Source of the DNA: Streptomyces curacoi
Lineage (GTDB): Bacteria > Actinomycetota > Actinomycetes > Streptomycetales > Streptomycetaceae
Direction: 5' to 3'
DNA length: 64,000 nt
Assembly: GCF_001513975.1 (NCBI RefSeq)
Contig: NZ_KQ947986.1
Coordinates: forward strand, 162,051 to 226,050
Shown piece by piece: positions 50,063 to 60,450 of this stretch (the first letter of the stretch is position 1; each line of letters starts with the position of its first letter). The notes beneath the pieces are model-generated. The model was not told the DNA's origin. It saw only the letters and a program-made list of their open reading frames with translations, and ran no database searches. The position numbers were made by a program, and so were the translations under genes.

Positions 50063-50887
50063 ATGACGACCATGGCCACTACGACGGCCACGACCGCCAC
50101 GGACGCCACGGACGCCGCGGACGCCGCGGCGGTGACGTACGCCGCCCGTGTCGAGCACGTCTCGAAGTCCTTCCCGGCGCCGGGCACATCCGGCGGGCGG
50201 CAGCTCGTGCTGGACGACATCACCCTCGATGTCGCGCCCGGCGAGTTCGTCACCCTCCTGGGGGCCTCCGGCTGCGGCAAGTCCACGCTGCTCAACCTGG
50301 TCGCGGGCCTTGACCTGCCGTCCGCCGGGTCGATCCGCACGGACGGCAGGCCCGCCCTGACGTTCCAGGAGCACGCGCTGTTCCCGTGGCTGACCGCGGG
50401 CGGGAACATCGAACTCGCCCTGAGGCTCAGGGGAGTTCCCAAGTCCGAGCGGCGCCGGGAGGCGGAACGGCTGCTGGACCTCGTCCGCCTGCGGGGTGCG
50501 TACGGCAAGCGGGTGCACGAACTGTCGGGCGGTATGCGCCAGCGGGTCGCACTGGCCCGGGCGCTGGCCCAGGACAGCCGGCTGTTGCTGATGGACGAGC
50601 CGTTCGCCGCGCTGGACGCGATCACCCGGGACGTGCTGCACGACGAACTGACCCGTGTCTGGCGGGAGACGGGCGTGTCGGTGCTGTTCGTGACGCACAA
50701 CGTGCGTGAGGCGGTGCGGCTCGCCCAGCGCGTCGTCCTGCTGTCCTCACGGCCGGGCCGGATCGCCCGGCAGTGGACGGTCGGCCTGCCGCATCCGCGC
50801 CGTATCGAGGACACCGCGGTCGCCGAACTGTCCGTACAGATCACCGAAGAACTGCGTGGGGAGATCCGCCGCCATGGCCGGCACTGA
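50063..50887 (+). CDS. ssuB: Sulfonate ABC transporter ATPase
   Basis: A 274-residue ABC ATPase with Walker A GASGCGKST, signature LSGGMRQR and Walker B LLLMDEPFAALD. The Q-loop is in LTFQEHALFPWLT. The sequence is typical of the SsuB/TauB group that powers sulfonate or taurine uptake. The first ~25 residues are a low-complexity Thr/Ala/Asp stretch (ATTTATTATDATDAADAA), so the functional start may be lower. The gene overlaps ssuC by 14 bp. Confidence 0.92.
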   Translation: MTTMATTTATTATDATDAADAAAVTYAARVEHVSKSFPAPGTSGGRQLVLDDITLDVAPGEFVTLLGASGCGKSTLLNLVAGLDLPSAGSIRTDGRPALTFQEHALFPWLTAGGNIELALRLRGVPKSERRREAERLLDLVRLRGAYGKRVHELSGGMRQRVALARALAQDSRLLLMDEPFAALDAITRDVLHDELTRVWRETGVSVLFVTHNVREAVRLAQRVVLLSSRPGRIARQWTVGLPHPRRIEDTAVAELSVQITEELRGEIRRHGRH

Positions 50888-51773
50888 CAACGGCATCGCC
50901 ATCGACAAGGACGGCGCCGAGGACCTGGCGGGGCTGGAGGCCGGGCTCGACGCGCTGGACTCGGTCCAGGTCGGCCGTACGCCGCTGCGCGAGACCCTGA
51001 TCCGCAAGGTGGTGCCGCCCGTCACCGCCGTCGCGCTGGTGCTGGTGGTCTGGCAGTTGCTGGTGTGGGCCGAGGTCGCGCCCGCCTACAAGCTGGCCTC
51101 GCCGTCCGACGTGTGGGGCGAGGTCCGCGAGGCCTGGCTCCAGGGAACGCTCCTCGACTACATCTGGACGTCCGTCTCGCGGGGCCTGCTCGGCTTCCTG
51201 CTCGCCCTCGCCATCGGCACGCCGCTCGGTCTCCTGGTCGCCCGGGTGAAGTTCGTCCGGGCCGCCGTCGGCCCCATCCTGTCCGGGCTGCAGTCCCTGC
51301 CGTCGGTGGCCTGGGTGCCGCCGGCCGTGCTGTGGCTGGGCCTGAACAACTCGATGATGTACGCCGTGATCCTGCTCGGCGCGGTCCCGTCCATCGCCAA
51401 CGGCCTGGTGGCGGGCGTCGATCAGATCCCCCCGCTGTTCCTGCGGGCCGGGCGCACCCTGGGCGCGACCGGGCTGCGCGAGGCCTGGCACATCGTCATG
51501 CCGGGGGCGCTGCCCGGCTATCTGGCGGGCCTGAAGCAGGGCTGGGCCTTCTCCTGGCGCTCGCTCATGGCCGCCGAGATCATCGCCTCCTCGCCCGATC
51601 TCGGCGTCGGTCTGGGCCAGTTGCTGGAGAACGGGCGCAACAACAGCAGCATGCCGCAGGTGTTCCTGGCGATCTTCCTGATCCTGCTCGTCGGCATCGC
51701 CGTCGACCTGCTGTTCTTCAGCCCGCTGGAGCGGCGGGTGCTGCGGCGGCGGGGGCTGCTGGTCGCTCGCTGA
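50874..51773 (+). CDS. ssuC: Sulfonate ABC transporter permease
   Basis: A 299-residue inner-membrane permease with about six hydrophobic segments and the BPD_transp_1 EAA loop region GATGLREAWHIVMPGALPGY (cited as the motif EAWHIVMPGALPGY). A soluble N-terminal tail of about 45 residues precedes the first helix. ATG 50874 lies inside the ssuB 3' end, giving translational coupling. It forms the channel for the substrate delivered by SsuA. Confidence 0.92.
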   Translation: MAGTDNGIAIDKDGAEDLAGLEAGLDALDSVQVGRTPLRETLIRKVVPPVTAVALVLVVWQLLVWAEVAPAYKLASPSDVWGEVREAWLQGTLLDYIWTSVSRGLLGFLLALAIGTPLGLLVARVKFVRAAVGPILSGLQSLPSVAWVPPAVLWLGLNNSMMYAVILLGAVPSIANGLVAGVDQIPPLFLRAGRTLGATGLREAWHIVMPGALPGYLAGLKQGWAFSWRSLMAAEIIASSPDLGVGLGQLLENGRNNSSMPQVFLAIFLILLVGIAVDLLFFSPLERRVLRRRGLLVAR

Positions 51774-51805
51774 ACGCCGTGGACCGGACCGCCCGGGCCG
51801 GCCCG

Positions 51806-53320
51806 TCACGAGCGCTTCGGCGGCTGGATCCAGCCCAGGGACCGCTCGACGGCCCGCTTCCAGCAGGCGTACTCCCAGTCCCGCCGTTCGGGATCCATGT
51901 CGGGCAGCCATTGCGCGGCCCGGTGCCAGTTGCGCCGCAGGACCCGCAGGTCCGGCCAGTAGCCGGCCGCGAGTCCGGCGGCGTAGGCGGCGCCCAGCGA
52001 CACCGTCTCATGGACGAGGGGCCGGACCACGGGCACGTCGAGCACGTCGGCCAGGATCTGCATGAGGAGGTGGTCGGACGTCATGCCGCCGTCCACCTTG
52101 AGCTGCTTCAGGGCTAGCGCGGAGTCGGCGTTCATGGCGTCGACGACCTCGCGGGTCTGCCATCCGGTGGCCTCCAGGACGGCGCGGGCCAGGTGGCCCT
52201 TGGTGATGTACGAGGTGAGGCCGACGATGACGCCGCGGGCGTCGCTGCGCCAGTGCGGTGCGAACAGACCGGAGAAGGCGGGGACGATGTAGCAGCCGCC
52301 GTTGTCCTCGACGGTGCGTGCCAGCGTCTCGATCTCGGGGGCGCTGTGGATCAGGCCGAGCCGGTCGCGGAACCACTGCACCAGCGAGCCGGTGACGGCG
52401 ATCGGGCCTTCCAGCGCGTAGACCGTGGGTTGGTCCGCGATCTTGTACGCGACCGTGGTGAGGAGTCCGTGCTGGGACCGTACGAGGTCGGTGCCGGTGT
52501 TCATCACCAGGAAGCTGCCGGTTCCGTAGGTGCACTTCGCCTCGCCCGGTGAGAAGCAGGTCTGTCCGAACAGAGCCGCCTGCTGGTCGCCGAGGGCCGC
52601 CGTGATGCGGACGCCTGGGAGCAGCGCGCGGGCCTCGCCGTAGCTCTCGGCCGAGGGCCGGATCTCCGGCAGCATCGAGCGCGGCACTCCGAAGAAGTCC
52701 ATGAGCGCCGCATCCCAGCTCAGCGTCCGGATGTCCATGAGCATGGTGCGGCTGGCGTTGGTGGCGTCGGTGATGTGCAGGCCGCCGTCCGTGCCGCCGG
52801 TGAGGTTCCAGATCAGCCAGCTCTCCATGGTGCCGAAGAGCACCTCGCCGTCACGGGCGCGCCGCTCCAGACCGTCGACGTGGTCGAACAGCCAGCGGAT
52901 ACGGGGCGCGGAGAAGTAGGTCGACGGAGGGAGGCAGCAGTGGTCGAGGAAGAACTCGTCTCCCGGGTCCTTCCTCAGTTCGTCGACGAGCGGCGCGGTA
53001 CGGGTGTCCTGCCACACGATCGCCCGGCCCAGCGGGACACCGGTCCGCGGGTCCCAGAGCACCGACGTCTCACGCTGGTTGGCGATCCCGATGGCGGAGA
53101 TCTGCCCGGCGTCGATCCCGGCGTGGGAGAGCGCCTCGGGTACGACGCGCTGGAGGTTGCGCCAGATCTCGACGGCGTCGTGCTCGACCCAGCCGGGCCG
53201 GGGGAAGTACTGCTGGTGCTCCCGCTGGGCGACCGACGCCAGCCGTCCGCCGTGGTCGAACAGGATGCATCGCGTGGAAGTGGTGCCCTGGTCGATGGAC
53301 ATCACATACCGCTCAACCAT
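51806..53320 (-). CDS. glpK: Glycerol kinase
   Basis: A 504-residue FGGY-family kinase that phosphorylates glycerol to glycerol-3-phosphate. It has [18 protein letters not shown] at the N-terminus (phosphate-binding), [22 protein letters not shown] and the C-terminal [19 protein letters not shown] typical of GlpK. The start is ATG 53320. It lies 41 bp downstream of an IclR regulator on the same strand. No glpF or glpD was found next to it, unlike the classical gylCABX order. Some actinomycetes have a second, stand-alone glpK. Confidence 0.95.
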   Translation of the reverse strand: MVERYVMSIDQGTTSTRCILFDHGGRLASVAQREHQQYFPRPGWVEHDAVEIWRNLQRVVPEALSHAGIDAGQISAIGIANQRETSVLWDPRTGVPLGRAIVWQDTRTAPLVDELRKDPGDEFFLDHCCLPPSTYFSAPRIRWLFDHVDGLERRARDGEVLFGTMESWLIWNLTGGTDGGLHITDATNASRTMLMDIRTLSWDAALMDFFGVPRSMLPEIRPSAESYGEARALLPGVRITAALGDQQAALFGQTCFSPGEAKCTYGTGSFLVMNTGTDLVRSQHGLLTTVAYKIADQPTVYALEGPIAVTGSLVQWFRDRLGLIHSAPEIETLARTVEDNGGCYIVPAFSGLFAPHWRSDARGVIVGLTSYITKGHLARAVLEATGWQTREVVDAMNADSALALKQLKVDGGMTSDHLLMQILADVLDVPVVRPLVHETVSLGAAYAAGLAAGYWPDLRVLRRNWHRAAQWLPDMDPERRDWEYACWKRAVERSLGWIQPPKRS

Positions 53321-53361
53321 GATCGACCCTGCCTTCCGAAGTGTCGCGGAGTGCCGGTGAC

Positions 53362-54129
53362 CTACCAGCGGGCCGCACCCAGGTCTCTGGAGATCGCGCG
53401 TGCCGCCTCCCGCAGCACGGTGATCAGGGCCGGCAGGGGCCGGCCTTTGGTGTCGCAGATCCGCTCGACGGCGCCGGACACGCCGATCGCACCGACCACG
53501 AGACCGCCCTGCCCCCGGATCGGGGCGGCGATGCCGGCCTCGCCCATGCTCATCTCCTGGACCTCGGCGCCCCAGCCGAGGTCCCGTATCTCGCCGAGGG
53601 CACGGTTGATCTGCTCGGGGTGGACCAGGGTGTGCCGGGTGTACGCCTCCGGTTCGTCCGCCAGCAAGGAGTCGACGGGGCTGGCCCCGAAGGCCAGCAG
53701 GACCTTGCCGAGCGAGGAGGCGTGCAGCGGCAGCAGCGCGCCGACGTCCAGGGTCTGGAGGGTGTCGTCGGGGCGGAAGACATGGTGGATGACGAGCACC
53801 CTGCCCTCCAGAGGCGTGCCCAGACGGACGGCCTCCCCGCTGCGGGCGGCCAGCGCGTCGGCCCAGTTGATGGAGCGCGAGCGCAGTTCGTTGACGTCGA
53901 GGTAACTGGTGCCGAGGTGCAGCAGAGCGGCCCCGAGCTGGTATTTCCCGGTCGCCGGGTCCTGCTCCACGAAGTCCACGTGTTGCAGGGTGCGCAGGAT
54001 TCCGTGGGCGGTGCCCTTGGCGAGTCCCAGCGACGACGCCACCTCTCCCAGCCCCAGCCGACGGGATCCGCCGGCGAGCAGGCGCAGGATCGCCGCCGCC
54101 CGCTCTATCGACTGGACTGGGCCGGCCAT
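53362..54129 (-). CDS. IclR-family regulator of glycerol metabolism (GylR-like)
   Basis: A 255-residue IclR regulator with an N-terminal winged helix ([31 protein letters not shown]) and a C-terminal effector domain ([14 protein letters not shown]). Position and sequence match Streptomyces GylR, which represses glycerol genes until glycerol-3-phosphate is present. It is upstream of and co-directional with glpK. It may also bind its own promoter, where TTTCCGATTTGGGACTCTC lies, but no symmetric site is certain. Confidence 0.9.
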   Translation of the reverse strand: MAGPVQSIERAAAILRLLAGGSRRLGLGEVASSLGLAKGTAHGILRTLQHVDFVEQDPATGKYQLGAALLHLGTSYLDVNELRSRSINWADALAARSGEAVRLGTPLEGRVLVIHHVFRPDDTLQTLDVGALLPLHASSLGKVLLAFGASPVDSLLADEPEAYTRHTLVHPEQINRALGEIRDLGWGAEVQEMSMGEAGIAAPIRGQGGLVVGAIGVSGAVERICDTKGRPLPALITVLREAARAISRDLGAARW

Positions 54130-54274
54130 GAAGCGATGGTAGTCCCGCTTTTTCCGATTTGGGACTCTCGTTCGGTAATGCCGACCCGGGTTCGTTGACC
54201 GCTCATACTTCCCTCCTTAGCGTGCCTTCATGCCCGGTCTTCGGCCAGGCGGGCTTTCCCGAGGAGGAGGACAC

Positions 54275-54709
54275 ATGATCACAGCGCAGCTCGACGCCGC
54301 GCCTCGCGGGGAAGTCGAACACGTCTTTTCGCTGCCGCACACCCCGGGGGCCGTCGCCGGCATACGTCGCCGCATCCGCGGGATCCTCGCCGACTGGAAC
54401 CTGGCCGCGGACATCGCCGAGGACATACTGCTGGTGGTCTCGGAGCTGCTCACCAACGCGATCGTGCACGCCCTGCCGCCGGCGACCCTGCGACTCTCGC
54501 GCAGCCGACTGGACCTGTACGCAGCCGTACGCGTCGAAGTGACCGACATGGGTCCGGCAACCCCGCCGACCCGGCCGGCCTGCCCTCCCGATCCCGACGA
54601 GCACGGCCGGGGCGTCGGCATCGTCACCGCCCTGGCGACCCGATGCGGCGTCCATGCACACGCCGACGGGACCAGCCGCTGGGCAGAGCTGCGCTTCACC
54701 GAAAGCTGA
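54275..54709 (+). CDS. HATPase-domain anti-sigma-type protein
   Basis: A 144-residue GHKL ATPase resembling RsbW/SpoIIAB-type anti-sigma factors. The N-box is VVSELLTNAIVHA, G1 is VTDMGPATP and G2 is EHGRGVGIVTALATRCGV. Streptomyces have dozens of these, many without a known partner sigma factor. The ATG at 54275 is preceded by GAGGAGGAGG, a very strong ribosome binding site, so the longer frame is not used. No sigma or anti-anti-sigma gene is adjacent. Confidence 0.9.
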   Translation: MITAQLDAAPRGEVEHVFSLPHTPGAVAGIRRRIRGILADWNLAADIAEDILLVVSELLTNAIVHALPPATLRLSRSRLDLYAAVRVEVTDMGPATPPTRPACPPDPDEHGRGVGIVTALATRCGVHAHADGTSRWAELRFTES

Positions 54710-54818
54710 GGACGACGGGCGAGCCGGTCGCCCGCACTGGGCGACACCCAGAGCGTTCATGCTCATGCCAATATGCCCTGATTACTGATACCCCACTGGC
54801 CGACCGCCGACCAAGGTG

Positions 54819-55289
54819 TCAGTACGCCCTGGTTCGGTCGAAGTCGGTGATGTTGATCTTTACGTTGGTGTCGTCAAGCGTTGTGGGAGAGTCACCGGTG
54901 GTCGTCTGACCGGGCTGAACATCGGTTACGAACTCGGTTGAGTTGGCCACACGGGTGCCGTCAGGAGCGATGGCTTCCCAGCTCCAGGAGTAGTTGGATT
55001 TCTCAGAACTCTGGTTCTTGATCGTCCAGGTTACCCAGATGTTGGCGAACCCAGCCTGTGAGCGGTCATCAAGCCTGAAGCTCTGGAGATCATCACGCTC
55101 GTTGGGCTCGGGCTCCTCCCGTCCGCCTTGCGGCGACTCCTCTTGTTGCTCGGTCTGCCGCTCCTCAGTCTGCGTCTCCCTGGTTGGCGCTGGGGTGGAG
55201 TCATCGTCCTCGGTGGTGCATCCACCGAGCGTCAGGCCGCCTGCTGCGGCAAGTGCTACAAAGACTGATGCAATACCTCGGTGCTTCAT
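54819..55289 (-). CDS. Small lipoprotein of unknown function
   Basis: A 156-residue lipoprotein: signal and lipobox ASVFVALAAAGGLTLGGCTT, then a Glu/Gln/Thr-rich linker (about 25-66), then a FxLDD...WTIKNQSSEKSNYSWSWEA domain resembling small immunoglobulin-like FxLYD modules. It should be anchored to the outer face of the membrane. Its GC content (about 55%) is clearly lower than that of neighbouring genes. It lies beside a tRNA gene, a common site of integration. Confidence 0.7.
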   Translation of the reverse strand: MKHRGIASVFVALAAAGGLTLGGCTTEDDDSTPAPTRETQTEERQTEQQEESPQGGREEPEPNERDDLQSFRLDDRSQAGFANIWVTWTIKNQSSEKSNYSWSWEAIAPDGTRVANSTEFVTDVQPGQTTTGDSPTTLDDTNVKINITDFDRTRAY

Positions 55290-55433
55290 GGTGTGCCTCT
55301 TCGTGGTGCTACCACCACGTGTACACCCAACCGACGTGTTGCGCTCTCCTGGCTTTTCGGGGGCTCACCGCGAGGGCTGTCATGGGTCATCAGAACCTCG
55401 TCGACAGATCTAAGGGCTGGTCAACAGCATGGT

Positions 55434-55500
55434 GTTGTGAGACGAGAGCCCCGGAAACGATCAAGGGCCTCGTCTCACATGATGTGATCCAAGGCCCTGA
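55434..55500. repeat. Overlapping inverted repeats downstream of tRNA-Pro
   Basis: TGTGAGACGAG (55436-55446) pairs with CTCGTCTCACA (55469-55479). A second pair, AGGGCCT (55464-55470) and AGGCCCT (55492-55498), overlaps its right arm. The two hairpins exclude each other. They lie 30-90 bp beyond the tRNA 3' end on its strand and may terminate it. Confidence 0.5.
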
Positions 55501-55525
55501 CCTGCGATGACAGTCCATCGAACTG

Positions 55526-55599
<74 letters not shown>

Positions 55600-55774
55600 A
55601 TGCGTGTCGCGCGGCGGACCGCGTGATCATGCAGGTCAACCCTACCTCATCCCTGTACGGCCCCCACCAGCCTCCGGCTGCCCCTTGACCGATAATTGTT
55701 GTCGCCCATAATTGCTGAACCAAAGAGATCCCTCGCCGGGCAGGCCCCCGGGGCCGCGACCGAACGGAGACCCC

Positions 55775-56716
55775 ATGTCCTTCCTGGCCCGGCCCGCGGT
55801 GGCCACGCTCGTCGCCAAGGCCATGCAACAGGTGACCGTGCGGGCGGAGCGCCGCTCGGGCGGTCGGGGCTCCGCCGCCGCGTCGCACGCCCGCTTCCCC
55901 GAATTCCCGCACAGAATAAGAGAGTTGACGATCCCGACGTCGATCGCCCCGGCCCGGGCCACCGTGTATCTGCCCGCGAGCGATGAGCCGGCTCCCCCGG
56001 TGCACGTCAACTTCCACGGCGGCGGCTATGTCATGACGCTGACCGAACTGGACGACCCGCTGTGCCGGTTCCTCGCCGCCGAGGCGGGGGCGGTCGTGAT
56101 CAACGTGGACTATGTCGTCGCCCCCCGGCATCCGTTCCCGGCGCCGCCCCGGCAGGCGTACGAGGTCGTCCGGTGGGTCGCGGAGCACGGCGCCGAGCAG
56201 GGCTGGGACGGCGGCCGGCTCACCGTGGGCGGGCAGAGCGCGGGCGGCGGGCTCGCGGCGGCCGTGGCGCGGCAGGCCCTCGAAGAGGGCGGGCCCTCGA
56301 TCGCGCTCCAGGTGCTGCACTATCCCCCGCTCGACCTCGCCACGAACGCTCGGGACAAGCGCGCCGCCATCGCCAGGCCCATGCTGCGTCCCTGGATGGC
56401 CGACGTCTTCGACACGTCGTACGTCCCGGATGTGCGGCGGCGCGCCGACCGGCTCGTGTCCCCCGCGCATCCGTCGGACACCGCGGATCTGAAGGGCATC
56501 GCCCCGGCTCTGGTGGTCACCGCCGAGTACGACCTGTTGCGGGACGAGGGTGAACGTTACGCCGAGCGGCTTCGCAAGGCGGGTGCGCTGGTCGAGCACC
56601 ACGAGGTGGTGGGCGCCGATCACGGGTACGACGGGCAGGACGACGACAAGGCCCGTGAGGTCTACGCCGTGATCGCTCGGCATGTGCGGGAGGTCGGAGC
56701 GGGCCGCTCCATCTGA
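55775..56716 (+). CDS. Alpha/beta hydrolase, HSL-type esterase
   Basis: A 313-residue hormone-sensitive-lipase-like esterase. The oxyanion loop is HGGGYV (about 91-96), the nucleophile elbow GQSAGG (about 159-164), and the acid/base residues lie in AEYDLLRDEG and GADHGYD. It hydrolyses short-chain esters; the natural substrate is unknown. The ATG at 55775 is preceded by CGGAGA. It converges on a small membrane-protein gene, 2 bp apart. Confidence 0.9.
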   Translation: MSFLARPAVATLVAKAMQQVTVRAERRSGGRGSAAASHARFPEFPHRIRELTIPTSIAPARATVYLPASDEPAPPVHVNFHGGGYVMTLTELDDPLCRFLAAEAGAVVINVDYVVAPRHPFPAPPRQAYEVVRWVAEHGAEQGWDGGRLTVGGQSAGGGLAAAVARQALEEGGPSIALQVLHYPPLDLATNARDKRAAIARPMLRPWMADVFDTSYVPDVRRRADRLVSPAHPSDTADLKGIAPALVVTAEYDLLRDEGERYAERLRKAGALVEHHEVVGADHGYDGQDDDKAREVYAVIARHVREVGAGRSI

Positions 56717-56718
56717 CC

Positions 56719-57021
56719 TCAGCCGTTGCGCACCATCGGTGACTGGTCGGCGGGCGTCTTGTCCGGCGTGTACTCCTCAGGACAGGTGACGCGGACGTGC
56801 GCGGAGACCGGCCGGGCTGCGGAGCCCCCGTCGGCCGCGAACCATGCGGGCTCCCGCGCCGGTCCGGATGGCGTGGCGTTCCTGGAGCCCTTTCCCGGGC
56901 TCCAGGATCTCCCCGCCGCGAACCCCGCCGTCAACAGGGCAACAGCCGCCACCACCCACCAGGGGAGCCCGGCCGTGGCCATGAACGCGACGACAGCCAC
57001 CACCGCGAGAAATGCCGTCAC
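56719..57021 (-). CDS. Small membrane protein
   Basis: A 100-residue protein from GTG 57021, preceded by GGGGG. Two hydrophobic helices (AFLAVVAVVAFMATAGLPWW and VVAAVALLTAGFAAG) are followed by a polar tail of about 60 residues with one Cys. No family recognised. The strong ribosome binding site and hydrophobic pattern support it as real. Confidence 0.6.
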   Translation of the reverse strand: MTAFLAVVAVVAFMATAGLPWWVVAAVALLTAGFAAGRSWSPGKGSRNATPSGPAREPAWFAADGGSAARPVSAHVRVTCPEEYTPDKTPADQSPMVRNG

Positions 57022-57216
57022 GGCCCCGTTCCCCCTTCACCAGCAACTCCCCTGCCCCGGACGTCCCGAAGGCCGCCCGCGTCACAGCAGGCATATGACG
57101 CAACAATACGCGATACCGTCGTATAACCCAGTTCGGACCATCAGTACATATGACGGACGCCAACCACCGTGTGTGCGCCGGACGGTGGCGTCCGTCCACG
57201 AGGCCGGCCCAACCGG

Positions 57217-58551
57217 TCAGTGCGCGGCGATCAGTTCTTGCTCGCTGTCGGCCCTGGACGCCCGCTTCGAGCCGCGCAGTGCGGCCATGCCGATGAGGAC
57301 CATGGACGCCAGGCCCGCGAGGGCGAAGGCGGTGAACCCCCAGTCGCCCCGGTTCGCGGCGAGCAACTGGCCGCCCAGCCACGGCCCGAAGACGGCGCCG
57401 AAGCGGCCCATGCCGGAGGTCCAGCCGACGGCGGTGGCACGGTTCTCGGGACGGGAGCGGATCGAGACGGTCGCGTAGATCATGGTCTGGGCGCTGTTCA
57501 GGAACACTCCGGTCAGGAACACCACCGTGAAGGTGAGCGCCAGCGGCATGTGGACGCTGAGGAGGAAGACCCCGGCGGCGGTCAGCGCGAACCAGACCGC
57601 CGAGATCCGCGGGGCGCCGAACCGGTCGGAGGCGCGTCCGGCGACCAGCATGCCGACGATGCCGCCGAGGTTGAACAGCACCACGAAGGTCAGCGCGGAG
57701 CCGAGGTTGTAGCCCTCGCCGCGCATCAGGGTGGGCAGCCAGGTGGCGACGCCGTAGACGAGGAGCAGTCCGCCGAAGGAGGCCGACCAGTACAGCAGGG
57801 TCTGGCTCCACTAGCCGCCGCGGAAGAGGTTGGCCAGGGAGTTCCAGCGGTCGGCGGCGGGCTCGCGGCCGGCCGGGGCGGCGGGCAGTTCGACGTCGTA
57901 GCGCAGGGCCGGCTCACCGGCCTCCTCGCCACGGCCCTTGGCGACCAGGAAGCTCAGCGACTCGGGCAGGGACCTCACCAGGACCGGCACGAACAGCAGC
58001 GGGAGCACACAAGTCCCAGAACGCGGCCCGCCAGCCGAGCGGTTCTACGACCCACAGGGCGACGTAGGCGGAGAGGATGCCGCCCGCGTGGTGGGCGGTC
58101 ATCAGCAGGCCGATGGTGAGGGCGCCACGGCCGCGCGGGGCGTAGTCGGAGACCATGCTGATCGCGGCGGGCAGCAGACCGCCGAGCCCGACACCGGCGA
58201 GGGTCCGGCCGAGAGCGAACACCTCGACACCGCCCGCCATCGCGCACAGCCCGGAGGCCAGCGAGAAGAGCGCGACGCAGGCGACCATCGGCTTCTTGCG
58301 GCCGATCCGGTCGGCGACGGTGCCCGCGGTCAGGGCGCCGACCAGCATCCCGAAGGTGGCGTAACTACCCAGGTCGCCGGCCTGGTCGGGGGTCAGGCCG
58401 AGGGCCTTCTCCGCCAGCATGTGGGGCAGGACCGAGCCGTAGATGAACATGTCCAGGCCGTCGAAGAGGACGGCCAGCCAGCACAGGCCTACGGCCAGGA
58501 CGGCCAGTCTGCCGCCGCGAGCGGTTGGGGAGGGGCAGGGACGGGGCCGTC
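57217..58551 (-). pseudogene. Broken aromatic-acid MFS transporter (AAHS type)
   Basis: Pieces of a 12-helix AAHS/PcaK-like symporter are spread over two frames. The first is LFDGLDMFIYGSVLPHMLA and DRIGRKKPMVACVALFSLAS through AYVALWVVEPLGWRAAFW. After a two-base shift near 58010 follow VLPLLFVPVLVRSLPESL and RWNSLANLFRGG. Then a TAG at 57811-57813 replaces the expected Gln before WSQTLLYWSASFGG, and the rest runs to IAAH. No clear start codon remains; the 5' end abuts the dioxygenase stop. Both lesions together mean it is dead. Confidence 0.85.
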
Positions 58552-59502
58552 TCAGGCGACCGGCAGTGTCCCGTGCGTATGGAAGGACTCGATCGTCTTC
58601 AGGCCCCACGCCTGCCCCTTGGCCCGCTCAGCCTCGGTCCAGGTGATCAGCGGCCAGTCCGGGGCCAGCACCAGCCGGGTGAGCGGGTTGCACAGCTCGA
58701 CGCGGTTGCCGCCGGGCTCGTAGACGTACAGGAAGAAGGTCTGCTGGATGGCGTGCTTGTGCGGGTCCGTCTCGATGAACACGCCCGTGTCGATGGTGAG
58801 GTCGGCGGCGCGCAGGATCTCCTCGCGGGTGTCGGTCGCGAAGGCGATGTGGTGCAGCCGGCCGGAGGAGCCGGTCCAGTCCGAGGTGTAGACGACGTCG
58901 TACGACTTGTTGGTGAAGGTCAGCCAACGGGCCGCGATCTTCCCGGAGTTCAGCCGGATCTGCTCGGTGGGCCGCGCGCCCAGCACCCGCTCCTGGAACT
59001 CGGCGTTGGCGAGCACGTCCGCGGCGAGGAAGTTGACGTGGTCCAGGCGCCGCACCCCCACCCCCCGGTCGGGCTTGGCCTGCGGCTGGTTCTTCAGCGT
59101 CGGCCGCAGCTCCTGCGGCGCCCGGTAGTGCTCGCTCTCCCAGTACAGGGCGTGCTCGTGCCCGTCGGGGTCGGTGGTGAGGTACAGCCTGCCGATGCCG
59201 GGCTCGTCCTCGACCCACCTGCCGGAGCCGCCCGCCGCCTCGACCGCCTCGACACGGCGGTGCAGTGCCTCCTCGCTGGAGCTGCGCAGGGCGAGCCGGC
59301 CGAGGCCCGGCTGGGCGCGGGCGGTGAGGACCAGGCTGTGGTGCTCGTAGTCGTCGAACGTACGCAGGTAGACGGTGTCGCCGTCCTGGCCGTTGACGGT
59401 GAGCCCGAGATAGTCGGTGAAGAAGGCGACGCTGGCGTCGAGGTCCGGGGTGAACAGCTGGGCGTGGCCGATGTGGGCGATGTCGCCGAGCGGCGGGGTC
59501 AT
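58552..59502 (-). CDS. VOC-family extradiol dioxygenase
   Basis: A 316-residue, two-module type I extradiol dioxygenase of the catechol 2,3-dioxygenase group. Metal-ligand positions are visible: His in RRLDHVNF, His in GRLHHIAFATD, and Glu in YVYEPGGNRVELCNP. It opens the ring of a catecholic compound next to the hydroxyls. Its ATG overlaps the stop of the truncated tautomerase gene (ATGA). It is the only intact enzyme left in a catabolic operon that also held GalB-, GalD- and transporter-type genes, so its product may not be processed in this strain. Confidence 0.9.
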   Translation of the reverse strand: MTPPLGDIAHIGHAQLFTPDLDASVAFFTDYLGLTVNGQDGDTVYLRTFDDYEHHSLVLTARAQPGLGRLALRSSSEEALHRRVEAVEAAGGSGRWVEDEPGIGRLYLTTDPDGHEHALYWESEHYRAPQELRPTLKNQPQAKPDRGVGVRRLDHVNFLAADVLANAEFQERVLGARPTEQIRLNSGKIAARWLTFTNKSYDVVYTSDWTGSSGRLHHIAFATDTREEILRAADLTIDTGVFIETDPHKHAIQQTFFLYVYEPGGNRVELCNPLTRLVLAPDWPLITWTEAERAKGQAWGLKTIESFHTHGTLPVA

Positions 59503-60450
59503 CGGGGGCCTCCAGGGAAGTGTGCGGGCGTCTGGGCCGGCTCGGCGGGCCTGGGGAAGACGGTGCCGTCGAAGATCTTGCGGGCCGTCCGGACGACGGC
59601 CGTGCGGCGGGCGGTGGGGAGTCCGTCGGGGTCGGTGGCGAGGCTGCTCTCGATGTCCAGGAATCCCGTGGGGTGTTCGATGCGGACGCGGTCGCCCGTG
59701 GCGGGCAGTCGTGCGAGCTGCACGCCGACACCGCCTTCGATCCGCAGCCCGGCGGCCACACTGGCCGCGCCGAGCACACCGATCGACGTATGGCAGCGGA
59801 CGGGGATGAAGGTGCGGGTGGTGACCGCGCCGCCGCCCCGGGGCGGGGCGAGGAGCGTGAGCTTGGGGACGGTCGTGTCCGAGACGTCCCCGAGGCCCAT
59901 CAAGTGGCCTGCCGCCAACCGGAGCTCGCGCAGCCGGTCGGCGAGTGCGCGGTCGTTCTCCAGGACCTTGGGAGTCTCGTAGCCGGTGACCTCCAGCGCG
60001 GCGGCCGGGACGAGGACGGTCGGCATGCCGTTGTCCACGCAGGTCACCGGGATGCCGTCGAGCATGTCGCGGACGTTGCCGGTGGGCAGCAGCCTCCCTT
60101 CGCCGGCCGGGAACTCGATCACCACGGGAGCGGCCGTGCCGGGCACGCCGGAGATCTCGGCGTCTCCCGTGCAGTCGACGCGGCCGCCCGGCGTCGGGAA
60201 GGACACGGTGGCGAAATCGCCGCTGTTGACCATGCGGATGCGCACGGAGGTCCGTTCCCGCCCCGCCGGGACGAGGCCGCGCTCGACGGCGAACGGCCCG
60301 ACGCCCGCGAGGATGTTCCCGCAGTTCTGTCGGTCACTCACCTCAGGCTCCACGACGGCCACTTGGAGGAAGAGGTAGTCGACATCGGCCCTCGGATCCG
60401 ACGAGCGCGAGACCACCGCGACCTTGCTGGTGAGCGGGTGAGCCCCGCCC
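59499..60450 (-). pseudogene. N-terminally truncated PrpF/GalD-type isomerase
   Basis: From about 60450 the sequence reads LGGAHPLTSKVAVVSRSSDP, ADVDYLFLQV, DRQNCGNILAGVGPFA, MVNSGDFATV and continues to TARRTAVVRTARKIFDGTVF. This is the body of a PrpF-family isomerase, GalD (4-oxalomesaconate tautomerase) being the catabolic relative. About 45-50 N-terminal residues, including the first conserved segment with RGGTSKG, are missing. The residues upstream in the same frame are out-of-frame deacetylase-like sequence. Confidence 0.8.

Noticed and set aside
55434..55500. Riboswitch
   Set aside because: The inverted repeats lie downstream of a tRNA with no gene following in the same direction at a suitable distance.
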